From Acidimicrobiia bacterium (GTDB taxonomy: Bacteria; Actinomycetota; Acidimicrobiia; Acidimicrobiales; AC-14), in assembly GCA_019243595.1 (NCBI GenBank), contig JAFAUA010000586.1:1-9334 (forward strand): a stretch of DNA of 9,334 nucleotides. The letters are read 5' to 3'. A program made the position numbers and the translations under genes. Shown piece after piece: positions 1 to 6,031 of the stretch. Under the pieces are notes generated by a model that did no database searches, was not told the DNA's origin, and worked only from the letters and a program-made list of their open reading frames with translations. Within the stretch, counting starts at the first letter, position 1, and every line of letters begins with the position of its first letter.

Positions 1-1
1 G

Positions 2-157
2 AAAGAGGCAACGGTCGCGACCGTCGTGTTGTACCGGCTGATCAGCTTCTGGGGCCTGCTCGCCGTCGGCTGGGTGGCTTGGGCGGCGTTGGCGTACCAG
101 ACCCGGCGACACAACCGCACCGATGCCGGAGTCGAACCCGAGAAGGCGGCGGCGTGA
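2..157 (+). CDS. C-terminal end of a polytopic membrane protein, probably YbhN/lysylphosphatidylglycerol-synthase-like flippase (5' end outside window)
   Basis: An open frame enters from the left edge and stops at a TGA at 155-157, giving 51 residues. It begins with a stretch containing TVATVVLYRLISFW, continues into a hydrophobic helix rich in Leu, Val, Trp and Ala, and ends in a charged Arg/His/Glu/Lys tail. The pattern 'A(T/I)xxxRLISFW followed by a last helix' is characteristic of the C-terminus of the UPF0104/YbhN family, related to the flippase half of MprF. Family members are inner-membrane proteins thought to move lipids or lipid-linked substrates. The assignment rests on this short tail only. 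Third positions are strongly G/C, which supports a real coding frame. The stop shares one base with the next start (TGATG), so the two genes are probably translationally coupled. Confidence 0.6.
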   Translation, partial: KEATVATVVLYRLISFWGLLAVGWVAWAALAYQTRRHNRTDAGVEPEKAAA

Positions 158-546
158 TGCGCCGAGTTGTCGCCGCGTGCGTCATCGCCGCCGGCGCGTT
201 CGCCGCGTGCGCGGCGCCGCGCCAGACGCTCGGCACCCGCTCGAGCGTCTGCTTCCGCTCGCTGCCGACGGCCAGAGCCGCCGTGCAACAGCAGGGCCGC
301 CTCGTCGGCGTGCGGCTGGCGAGCCGGAAACACGTGCTCCATGCCTTCCCCCACGCAACGCTGCCTTCCGGCCGCGATTTCTGCGTGGTCGCCTTCTCCG
401 ACGACTTCCGCGCCGAGAAGGTCCAGCACGCCGCGAGCACGCCGCCAACCGGCAAGTACGCGGTCGTGGTCGTGACCATGCGCGGCACGACGGTGATCCA
501 GACGTTCCTCGTCGACCGTCTCCCCCTGCATGTCAGTCATCGCTGA
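157..546 (+). CDS. Small secreted or lipoprotein, unknown function
   Basis: This encodes 129 residues, starting at an ATG that overlaps the upstream stop by one base. A purine-rich GAGAAGG lies about ten bases upstream. The N-terminus is a short signal peptide (MRR, then an Ala/Val/Ile core) ending in FAAC at residues 15-18, an acceptable lipobox with Cys18 as the lipidation site, though Phe at -3 is not ideal. The mature part has two further cysteines (Cys32 and Cys76), which could form a disulfide outside the membrane. It ends in a beta-rich stretch around residues 100-122 (YAVVVVTMRG, then TVIQTFLVD). I do not recognise the family. The one-base overlap implies co-expression with the membrane protein before it. 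A longer reading of the same frame from an ATG at 79 would overlap that gene by 79 bases and bury the signal peptide, so the 157 start is preferred. Confidence 0.6.
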   Translation: MRRVVAACVIAAGAFAACAAPRQTLGTRSSVCFRSLPTARAAVQQQGRLVGVRLASRKHVLHAFPHATLPSGRDFCVVAFSDDFRAEKVQHAASTPPTGKYAVVVVTMRGTTVIQTFLVDRLPLHVSHR

Positions 547-562
547 CGAGCGCCGGCCGTCC

Positions 563-613
563 AAAAAAGTAGAGACGGAGAGGAGGGCCCTTGGCGTGAC
601 GAGGCCCTCCTCT
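563..613 (-). terminator. Hairpin with T-run between converging genes (terminator of the pncB unit, possibly bidirectional)
   Basis: The inverted repeat GAGGAGGGCC (580-589) / GGCCCTCCTC (603-612), extended by one A-T pair to 579-613, forms an 11-bp GC-rich stem with a 13-base loop. On the minus strand the stem is followed, after about ten bases, by a run of six T (the A-run at 563-568 on the plus strand). It sits between the stop of the plus-strand small secreted gene (546) and the stop of pncB (662). A second, weaker hairpin (GGAGG-acg-CCTCC, 634-645, within flanking GCCCC/GGGGC) lies nearer the pncB stop. The T-run is further from the stem than in a classical intrinsic terminator, so strength is uncertain. 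Confidence 0.6.
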
Positions 614-661
614 GCCGTCATCGCCCCCGGGGGGAGGACGCCTCCAGGGGCAGCTTCAGTT

Positions 662-1990
662 CTACACCTGGGGTGGTTCCTCGCGCCCAATCAATTTCTT
701 GTAAACCGACGCACGCAACGCCTCCGCGCGGGCCGACATGGTCACCGTCGGCGGTGAACTGCCGCGGAGGCGCAATGCCTCGGGGGGCAAAAGCCGCAGG
801 TCGGACTCAAAGCGCTGCCGGGCCTCGGCGAGCGTCTCGCGATGGACCCGATGGCCGTCGCGCATGACCGGGACGAGGAGCGCGTCGCAATCCGAAGGCG
901 GCGTCTCGTCGCGGAGGGCGACGACATCACCGGCGCGCCCGCGGAACACCTGCTTCGGCCCGGGCGTCGTCGCCTTGCCGGTCGACAGCTTCATGACCGG
1001 GCGACCGTCGTACTCGACGAGCTTGTACACCGACTCGAGTGACGGAGCATCGGCGGACACACCCATGTTCGTGCCCACGCCGTAGGCGTCGATCGGCGCT
1101 CCGGCGACCACCAGGTCGGCAATGGCGTACTCGTCGAGTCCGCCGCTGGCGAAGATCTCCACGTCGGTGAGCCCGGCGTCGTCGAGCATGGTCCGGGCCT
1201 CGGCGGCCAGCGCCGCCAGGTCGCCACTATCGAGCCTGATGCCGGCCGTGGCACCCAGCCCCAGCTCGCGGATCACGTCGATTGCCCTTTGCACGCCGTG
1301 TCGGCTGTCGTAGGTATCGACGAGGAAGATGGCATTGCCGGGGTTGTCCTCGGCGAAGGCCCGAAAGGCGGCGTCCTCCAAGTCGAACGCTCCGACGTAG
1401 CTGTGGGCCATCGTGCCCGCGACGCGCAGGCCGTACCGGCGGGCCGCCTCGACGTTGCTCGTGGCGACGTAGCCGACCATCGCCGACGCCCGGGCCACGG
1501 TCATCGCCGCCTCGACCCCCTGGGTGCGGCGAAAGGCGAAGTCGACCAGGGCGGCACCCTCGGCCGCCACCCGCGTGCGGGCGGCCTTGGACGCCACGTT
1601 CGTAGCGAACGTGAGCTGGTTGAGCAGATATGTCTCGACGAGCTGGCCCTCGGCGATCGGCGCCGTCACCTCGAGCAGCGGCTCACCGGCGAGCACGACG
1701 CGGCCCTCAGGCACCGCCCACACGTCCCCGGTGAAGCGGAGCCCGGCCAGTGCATCGACGGTTACGTCGTCGAGGCCGAGGGTGGTGAGGGCGTCGAGGT
1801 CGTCGTCGTCGACCGTCAGACCGTCGAGGAAGTCCAGGCAGCTGTCGAGTCCACAGGCGACGAGGAAGCCGCGATCCGGCGGCAACGCCCGCACGAACAG
1901 ACTGAACGTGGCCTCGCCGTCCATCCCCCGCCGGCGGAAGCTGGCCGCCATGCGCAGCTCGTACAGGTCGGTGAGCAGGGCGCGGCCCAT
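662..1990 (-). CDS. pncB: Nicotinate phosphoribosyltransferase
   Basis: A full-length 442-residue member of the family, EC 6.3.4.21. It joins nicotinate and PRPP to give nicotinate mononucleotide, with ATP hydrolysis in the usual enzymes, in the cytoplasmic Preiss-Handler route of NAD salvage. Recognisable segments in order are TDLYELRM (7-14), FRRTQGVEAA (153-162), GTMAHSYV (192-199, His196 being the candidate active-site/phosphorylated histidine), DTYD (225-228), IRLDSGDL (251-258), ASGGLDEY (281-288) and GVGTNMG (304-310). The last four form the phosphate- and ribose-binding half of the barrel. The ATG at 1990 is the earliest possible start, because an in-frame TAG lies five codons upstream. 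No good ribosome-binding site is visible before it. The gap to the upstream secreted-protein gene is only 37 bp, so read-through from that gene is likely. Confidence 0.95.
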   Translation of the reverse strand: MGRALLTDLYELRMAASFRRRGMDGEATFSLFVRALPPDRGFLVACGLDSCLDFLDGLTVDDDDLDALTTLGLDDVTVDALAGLRFTGDVWAVPEGRVVLAGEPLLEVTAPIAEGQLVETYLLNQLTFATNVASKAARTRVAAEGAALVDFAFRRTQGVEAAMTVARASAMVGYVATSNVEAARRYGLRVAGTMAHSYVGAFDLEDAAFRAFAEDNPGNAIFLVDTYDSRHGVQRAIDVIRELGLGATAGIRLDSGDLAALAAEARTMLDDAGLTDVEIFASGGLDEYAIADLVVAGAPIDAYGVGTNMGVSADAPSLESVYKLVEYDGRPVMKLSTGKATTPGPKQVFRGRAGDVVALRDETPPSDCDALLVPVMRDGHRVHRETLAEARQRFESDLRLLPPEALRLRGSSPPTVTMSARAEALRASVYKKLIGREEPPQV

Positions 1991-2027
1991 GGCGCGGGCC
2001 GACTACCCGAGACGCGGGTGCGAGTGC

Positions 2028-2744
2028 TTAAGCGGAGGGAACGTCGCTGATCGGCGGCGTGGTGCGCACCTGGGAGCCGGCGACGGCGTCGGGGTTGACG
2101 GCTGCGCCGAGACCCATCAGGGCGGCGTCGATCGCCGTCGAGGAGTCAGGCACGGGGGCCGGTGCCGGAGCCGCGGGGACCGCCGGGGCGGCCGAAACGT
2201 TGCTGGCCGTCGACGTCGTGCCCGACGAGCTCACGACGTCGCTGGACGAGTCGATGCGGGCGACGGCGTTCTGCACCTTGTTCGAGGCCCGCGCCGTCGA
2301 CGACGCCACCTCGGAGGAGAGCGACGAGGAGAGGCCCGAGCCGCTCGACGACGAGGCGCTGAGATTGCTGGCCGTCACCCTGGACGTGGTGCCGTTGTGG
2401 GTGGTGTTGGCACTGCCCGTGCCGCCGGTCGAACCCGAGTTGCCGGAGATGGCGACCGGATTGGAGATGGCCGTGGACGTGGCCGAACCGGTGTTGCCGG
2501 TGTTGGTTGCGCTTGACGAGGCGTTGACGTCGCCGGAGTTGCCGGACTGGGCGACGGGGGTGATGACGGTGCTCGGGGAGCCCCCCGAACCGCCGTTGGC
2601 GCTGGCACTACCCGTCGAGTCGCCCCCCGCATGCGTCGCGGCACCGGCAGCGGGGCCCAGCAGAGCCACGGCGACGGCCGCCACACCGGTGGCGCCGGCG
2701 ATGCACAGTCCGCCGGCCAATCGTGCCTTCTTGGGGGTCGTCAT
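2028..2744 (-). CDS. Secreted Ser/Gly/Asn/Thr-rich repeat protein, unknown function
   Basis: This encodes 238 residues from an ATG at 2744, preceded on the coding strand by GAGG 11 bases away. The start gives a textbook signal peptide: MTTPKKAR, a hydrophobic Ala/Val/Leu core at about 10-30, and cleavage probably near the AGAA at 34-37. The mature chain is very low in charge and built from Ser, Gly, Asn, Thr and Ala. Two copies of a 33-residue unit are visible: PVAQSGNSG at 63-71 and PVAISGNSG at 96-104, each followed by a Ser/Thr/Gly/Asn-rich stretch such as ATNTGNTGSAT. A Ser-rich helical-looking middle (128-175) follows, then an Ala/Pro linker (185-199) and a non-repetitive tail with Met210, Leu212 and Ile232. 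No cell-wall anchor or membrane segment follows, so it is probably released or loosely surface-bound. The repeats suggest a beta-rich extracellular fibre or shell, but that is inference. An upstream in-frame extension to 2897 exists and is rejected because it would hide the signal peptide. Confidence 0.7.
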   Translation of the reverse strand: MTTPKKARLAGGLCIAGATGVAAVAVALLGPAAGAATHAGGDSTGSASANGGSGGSPSTVITPVAQSGNSGDVNASSSATNTGNTGSATSTAISNPVAISGNSGSTGGTGSANTTHNGTTSRVTASNLSASSSSGSGLSSSLSSEVASSTARASNKVQNAVARIDSSSDVVSSSGTTSTASNVSAAPAVPAAPAPAPVPDSSTAIDAALMGLGAAVNPDAVAGSQVRTTPPISDVPSA

Positions 2745-2853
2745 TGGGTGGAAATCCTCGCCAGTCGGTGGTCCTCGCAGGGCAGCCCGAGCCGCGGCAC
2801 GCCCCTCCACGAACCGGAAGAAACTAGCACGGCCTGCTCCCCCACAGAAACCC

Positions 2854-3285
2854 TCAGCGCGGTCGCGTGCGTACCCATTGGCGCCCCAGGACGCCACCCG
2901 CCCCGGCCACCCCGATCCCGCTGAGGACCATCGGCCAGGCGGGCATCTTGCCCTCGCCGGGGCGGGTGTCCTCCACCGGGATGGTCGAAGGCCCCGCCGC
3001 CGGGCCCGCGGTGGTCGGGGGAAGGGTGCCGGCCACGGTCGTGGGAACCGTCGACGGCGGCGTGGTGCTCCCGGTTGTCGACGACCGCCGGGGCACGGTG
3101 CGGGCCACCGTCGGTCGGGTGGTGGCCGCCTGGGGACTCGTCGTGGCGACGGTCTGCGGCGTGGTCGGTGCGGTGGTCTGCTCCGTCGGTGTCGTCACCA
3201 CCTGGGCCGCGGCGCGGGCGCACACAACCCCGCCCCCCAGCGCCGCCAGCGCCCACAGCAACACCACGGCGGCCGGACGTGACAC
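2854..3285 (-). CDS. Pro/Thr-rich surface protein with signal peptide and C-terminal membrane anchor, unknown function
   Basis: This encodes 143 residues if translation starts at the GTG at 3285. That start gives a short signal peptide, MSRPAAVVLLWALAALGG, with cleavage probable near ARAAA-Q at about 24-28. Residues 29-105 are a low-complexity stalk of Thr, Pro, Ala and Ser with scattered Arg (for example RTVPRR at 62-67), as in heavily O-glycosylated actinobacterial wall proteins. Residues 115-134 form one hydrophobic helix (WPMVLSGIG and onward), ending with the basic tail RQWVRTRPR. The protein would therefore be tethered to the membrane with its stalk in the wall. LPPTTAG at 88-94 resembles a sortase motif but is too far from the helix to be convincing. 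No clear ribosome-binding site precedes the GTG. A longer frame to 3420 would run into the divergent doxX gene and is not credible. The secreted repeat protein follows 109 bp downstream on the same strand. Confidence 0.65.
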   Translation of the reverse strand: MSRPAAVVLLWALAALGGGVVCARAAAQVVTTPTEQTTAPTTPQTVATTSPQAATTRPTVARTVPRRSSTTGSTTPPSTVPTTVAGTLPPTTAGPAAGPSTIPVEDTRPGEGKMPAWPMVLSGIGVAGAGGVLGRQWVRTRPR

Positions 3286-3358
3286 GCGGAGATGTCTACC
3301 GCTTGCGGCCTGCGGGTAGGTACCAGACCGGCGTCGAGAAGGGTAGGAGGACACGTTC

Positions 3359-3886
3359 ATGGACTTCGGATTGCTGGTGCTACGGCTTGTCATCGGAGGC
3401 CTCTTCATCGGCCACGGCACCCAGAAGCTCTTCGGGTGGTTCGGCGGCTATGGCGTCGAAGGCACGGGCGGGTTCATGGAGTCGCTCGGCTACCGGCCCG
3501 GCAAGCCGCACGCGGTGCTCGCCGGGCTGGGCGAGGCCGGCGGCGGTCTGCTCCTGTTCCTCGGGCTGTTCACCCCGTTGGCGGCGGCCGCCATCATCGC
3601 CGTGATGCTCAACGCCATCTTCGCCGTCCACGTCGAGAACGGCGCCTGGGCCCAGGACAACGGCTACGAGTACCCGCTGGTCCTCGCGGTGGCGGCAGGC
3701 GCCATCGCCCTCGGCGGAGGCGGGTCGGCGGCCCTCGACCACCTCTTCGGCCTGAACCTCGGTGGGTTCTTCGCCTGGATCGGCATCTTCGTCGGGGTCA
3801 TCGCCGGCGTCATTGCCGCCAACCTGCGCAAGCCCGAGGTCGCAGGTGAGGCCGAGGCCGACCAGGAAGAACGCCGAGCGGCGTAA
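3359..3886 (+). CDS. DoxX family integral membrane protein
   Basis: This encodes 175 residues from an ATG preceded by AGGAGG (3345-3350) with an 8-base spacer. The N-terminus carries the family hallmark HGTQKLFGWFGG (19-30) directly after a first membrane helix at about 4-18. Further hydrophobic segments are at about 55-72, 74-93, 107-122 and 136-155, and the charged tail (REER-like, 157-175) faces the solvent. Bacterial DoxX/DoxD-type proteins are small four-helix quinone- or redox-associated membrane proteins. In mycobacteria a DoxX homologue has been linked to oxidative-stress complexes, but the role of this one is not determined by the sequence. It is divergent from the Pro/Thr-rich protein, with 73 bp between starts. 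It is probably monocistronic, because a strong hairpin follows its stop. Confidence 0.88.
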   Translation: MDFGLLVLRLVIGGLFIGHGTQKLFGWFGGYGVEGTGGFMESLGYRPGKPHAVLAGLGEAGGGLLLFLGLFTPLAAAAIIAVMLNAIFAVHVENGAWAQDNGYEYPLVLAVAAGAIALGGGGSAALDHLFGLNLGGFFAWIGIFVGVIAGVIAANLRKPEVAGEAEADQEERRAA

Positions 3887-3892
3887 CCCCCC

Positions 3893-3954
3893 AAAAACGC
3901 CCTCAGCACCGGGGGCACCGGGCAGGCGAACGACGGCGCCGGCCCGGTGCCCCC
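3893..3954. terminator. Perfect 13-bp inverted repeat downstream of the DoxX gene
   Basis: GGGGGCACCGGGC (3911-3923) and GCCCGGTGCCCCC (3942-3954) are exact reverse complements, separated by an 18-base loop. There is no T-run after the stem on the plus strand. On the minus strand a run of five T (A-run at 3893-3897) follows about 13 bases beyond the stem, so the element fits better as a terminator for transcripts arriving from the minus-strand membrane-protein gene. It could also act as a 3' stabilising hairpin for doxX. The layout (stop codon, short A-run, then a GC-rich stem) repeats the one at 563-613. Confidence 0.6.
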
Positions 3955-4016
3955 ACTTCGCGTCCGGGAGCCGCTTTGATAAGGCACGCAGTGCTCAGCG
4001 GAGGACGACGACGGGG

Positions 4017-4238
4017 ATGACGGCGAAGAAGCGACGGCCGAGGCCGCTCACCCTGACAGGCCGCCTGGGGACGCAGCTCTCCTGCCCCGACTGCGGGATG
4101 AAGATCGTCGACGCCAGCGGCAAGCCGCCCGAGGTGCTCCTCGAGAAGCACCGGGAGCGCCAATGCCCAAGCGTCAGGCCCCCGCGCCCGCCGACGCTCG
4201 CGACGCCGAAGCGGAAACGGTTGTGGCGTCGGGCCTAG
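4017..4238 (+). CDS. Small C2HC zinc-finger-like protein, unknown function
   Basis: This encodes 73 residues from an ATG with GGAGG (4000-4004) 12 bases upstream, a slightly long spacing. The N-terminus is basic (MTAKKRRPRP). The core has Cys23-x2-Cys26 (CPDCG) and His45-x4-Cys50 (HRERQC), separated by 18 residues, a plausible four-ligand zinc site. The tail after Cys50 is rich in Pro, Arg and Lys, ending KRKRLWRRA. The basic arms with a zinc knuckle suggest nucleic-acid binding, but this is inferred from composition only. The last 65 bases overlap the 3' end of the convergent membrane-protein gene. Only the basic tail of this protein lies in the overlap, so the zinc site is unaffected. Codon third positions are mostly G/C, which supports coding. 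I do not recognise a named family. Confidence 0.6.
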   Translation: MTAKKRRPRPLTLTGRLGTQLSCPDCGMKIVDASGKPPEVLLEKHRERQCPSVRPPRPPTLATPKRKRLWRRA

Positions 4239-4623
4239 CCCGCAGGGCGTAGAGACCCGCGAAGCCGAGCGTCAGCGCACCGACAATCTCCAGCAGTGAT
4301 GCCACCCAGGAGAAGGCGCTCACATGGCCGTCGATGAACGAGTCGCTGAGCACGCTCCAGGTCGGCAGCATGTGGGCGGCGGTGAATCCGATGGCAAGCG
4401 GGAACCCGGCAGCCACCGCGACCTGGCCCGCCAGCCGGTGGCGGCGCAGGACGAGCACGATCGTCGCGATCGAGATCACGGCCGCCACGTTGCCGGCCAC
4501 GAACAACTCGGGCGTGACCGAGCTGGCGCCCCGGCGGATGTGGTCGGCGTTATGGACGGCGAAGCCGACGAGGAAGAACACCGCCGCGTACCGCAGGATC
4601 CGGTCGGCCCGAGCCTCTCCCAT
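4174..4623 (-). CDS. Small four-helix membrane protein, divergent partner of the TetR regulator, unknown function
   Basis: This encodes 149 residues from an ATG at 4623, with AGGAGG seven bases upstream (plus-strand CCTCCT at 4631-4636). Hydrophobic helices lie at about 12-26, 41-60, 66-84 and 103-128. The first ends in HNADHIRR (24-31) and the third in AAHMLPTW (82-89), placing histidines 24, 28 and 84 and an Asp/Asn near the membrane edge, possibly a metal or haem site (inference). A Ser/Ala-rich tail (130-149) follows. The gene is divergent from a TetR-type regulator, with only 47 bp between starts and a palindrome inside that gap, so it is the most likely target of the regulator. A longer reading to 4677 would overlap the regulator and skip the good ribosome-binding site. 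I do not recognise the family well enough to name a function. Confidence 0.75.
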   Translation of the reverse strand: MGEARADRILRYAAVFFLVGFAVHNADHIRRGASSVTPELFVAGNVAAVISIATIVLVLRRHRLAGQVAVAAGFPLAIGFTAAHMLPTWSVLSDSFIDGHVSAFSWVASLLEIVGALTLGFAGLYALRARPDATTVSASASRASAGAGA

Positions 4624-4642
4624 GCCTGTGCCTCCTACTAAA

Positions 4643-4654
4643 TAGATCGTTCTA
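4643..4654. promoter_or_regulatory. Candidate TetR operator between divergent genes
   Basis: TAGATCGTTCTA is a near-perfect palindrome (five of six pairs match) in the 47-bp gap between the membrane-protein gene and the tetR-type gene. Its TAGA-N4-TCTA form resembles the operators I recall for LmrA/YxaF-type repressors, the class to which the adjacent regulator appears to belong. A CAGAAT motif at 4659-4664, six bases before the regulator ATG, and TATTCT read on the minus strand at 4661-4666 could serve as -10 elements. A repressor bound here would then block both directions. Confidence 0.5.
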
Positions 4655-4670
4655 GTGACAGAATAGGCAC

Positions 4671-5249
4671 ATGACAACCGCCGGCACCAAAGAGCGCATC
4701 GTCGAGGCCAGCGCCGAGTGCTTCCGTCGCCGGGGCTACATGGGCACGGGCCTCAAGCAGATCGCGGCCGACGCCGACGCCGCCTTCGGCTCGCTGTACC
4801 ACTTCTTCCCGGGAGGCAAGGAGGAGCTCGGCGCCGAGGTCATCCGCCGGTCGGGGCGCATGTACATGCAGCTGTTCATCGACATCGCCCTCGAGGTGCC
4901 CGACGTCGTCGACGCGGTCGGCCGCTTCTTCGCCGACGCAGCCAAGGACGTCGAGGAGAGCGGCTACGCCGACGCCTGCCCGATCGCCACGGTCGCCCTC
5001 GAGGTCTCGAGCGTCAGCGAACCGCTCAGGGAGGCGTGCGCCGAGGTGTTCGAGTCATGGCTGTCCTCGTCGACCGAGTACTTCGCGGGAGCCGGCATCG
5101 ACCGCGAGGAGGCTGGGCGGCTGGCCCTGCAGATGCTGTCGCTCTTGGAAGGGGCGTTCATCTTCAGCCGCGCCATGCGCACCACCGAACCCATCCTGGT
5201 CGCCGGCGGCGCGGCGACGAAGGCGGTGGCGGCAGCTCTGGGTAGGTAG
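4671..5249 (+). CDS. TetR/AcrR family transcriptional repressor, LmrA/YxaF-like
   Basis: This encodes 192 residues. The N-terminal DNA-binding domain (about 6-53) has the usual TetR three-helix pattern: KERIVEASAECFRRRGY (7-23), then the helix-turn-helix LKQIAADADAAFGSLYHFF (28-46). It ends with PGGKEEL at 47-53; FFPGGKEEL in place of the common FxxKEEL marks the LmrA/YxaF subgroup. In the ligand-binding domain, CPIATVALE (103-111) is another subgroup signature. LmrA/YxaF-type repressors usually bind small hydrophobic compounds and control nearby transporters or oxidoreductases. Here the only near target is the divergent membrane protein. No ribosome-binding site is visible before the ATG, and a -10-like CAGAAT sits six bases upstream, so the message may be leaderless. 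Autoregulation through the palindrome in the gap is likely. Confidence 0.9.
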   Translation: MTTAGTKERIVEASAECFRRRGYMGTGLKQIAADADAAFGSLYHFFPGGKEELGAEVIRRSGRMYMQLFIDIALEVPDVVDAVGRFFADAAKDVEESGYADACPIATVALEVSSVSEPLREACAEVFESWLSSSTEYFAGAGIDREEAGRLALQMLSLLEGAFIFSRAMRTTEPILVAGGAATKAVAAALGR

Positions 5250-5254
5250 TCGAC

Positions 5255-6001
5255 ATGGCGGCACGAGGCCGCGCTCGCGTCGGGTGCTCAGGGTGGATGT
5301 ACAAGGACTGGCGGGGTCTCGTGTACCCCGAGAAGCTGCCCCAGCGGGCGTGGTTCGAGTACTACGCCACGCTCTTCGACACCGTCGAGATCAACAACAC
5401 CTTCTACCGACTGCCACCGCCGTCGACGGTCGAGAAGTGGGCCGAGCAGGCACCGCCGAACTTCGAGTACGCGGTGAAGCTCGGCGCCTTCGGATCACAC
5501 CGCATGAAGCTGCGGGACGCGGCGTCATGGTTGCCGAACCACCTTGACCGAGTCGAACGTCTCGGCAAGTCCGAGGGGCCCACGCTCGTCCAACTGCCGC
5601 CCAAGTGGAAGAAGGACGCCGCGCGGCTCGACGAGTTCCTGTCGGTCGCGCCGGCCACGCGGCGTTGGGCGGTCGAGCTCCGCGAGCCGTCCTGGGTCGA
5701 CGAGGAGATCTTCGCCGTACTGCGGGCCCACGGCGCCGCGCTCTGCATCCACGACCTGCTGCCCGACCATCCGTGGGTGCTGACCACGGACTGGACGTAC
5801 GTGCGCTTCCACGGACCTCAGGCCCTGAAGCGTGCCTACTGGGGGCGCTACGGCCAGAAGCGCCTGGCGCCGGTGGCCGATCGCCTCGACGAGTGGCTGG
5901 GCGCGGGCCACGACGTCTACGCCTATTTCAACAACGACTACGAGGGCTACGCGGTCAAGGACGCTTCCTGGCTGGCCGAGCGGCTCGGCGATGACCGATG
6001 A
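5255..6001 (+). CDS. DUF72 domain-containing protein (YecE-like)
   Basis: A full-length 248-residue member of the DUF72/YecE family, a TIM-barrel-like fold of unknown biochemical role. Diagnostic segments are VGCSGWMYKDWRG (9-21), FDTVEINNTFYRLP (41-54), GPTLVQLPP (108-116), AVELREPSW (139-147), TYVRFHG (181-187) and YAYFNNDYEGYAV (222-234). The start is the ATG five bases after the stop of the TetR gene. A weak GGTAGG overlaps the end of that gene. The tight spacing suggests the two are co-transcribed, but I see no functional reason tying this protein to the regulator. Nothing is missing compared with the family. Confidence in the family is high; function is unknown. Confidence 0.92.
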   Translation: MAARGRARVGCSGWMYKDWRGLVYPEKLPQRAWFEYYATLFDTVEINNTFYRLPPPSTVEKWAEQAPPNFEYAVKLGAFGSHRMKLRDAASWLPNHLDRVERLGKSEGPTLVQLPPKWKKDAARLDEFLSVAPATRRWAVELREPSWVDEEIFAVLRAHGAALCIHDLLPDHPWVLTTDWTYVRFHGPQALKRAYWGRYGQKRLAPVADRLDEWLGAGHDVYAYFNNDYEGYAVKDASWLAERLGDDR

Positions 6002-6031
6002 GTTCTCGGCGGCTGCGACGTCCAAACAGGC

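Noticed and set aside
1289..2516. Plus-strand open frames of 253 and 330 residues opposite pncB
   Set aside because: They are shadows of pncB and the neighbouring secreted-protein gene, with Arg-rich or repetitive translations and no family motifs.
2745..2853. Searched the 109-bp gap between the two surface-protein genes for a promoter or terminator
   Set aside because: Only short, weak hairpins (for example AGCA-ggccg-TGCT) and no convincing -10/-35 pair were seen, so no feature is claimed.
2941..3030. LPPTTAG in the Pro/Thr-rich protein considered as a sortase (LPxTG) signal
   Set aside because: It deviates from LPxTG and lies more than 20 residues before the hydrophobic helix, so a plain C-terminal membrane anchor is the simpler reading.
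2059..3282. 407-residue plus-strand open frame opposite the two low-complexity surface proteins
   Set aside because: It is the antisense image of Ser/Gly/Asn- and Pro/Thr-coding DNA. It lacks a convincing ribosome-binding site and recognisable domains, whereas the minus-strand frames give clean signal peptides and a membrane anchor.
3286..3358. Imperfect inverted repeat (CTACC ... GGGTAG) in the gap before the doxX gene, considered as an operator
   Set aside because: The arms match over only about five bases with a broken remainder. This is no better than chance in GC-rich DNA.
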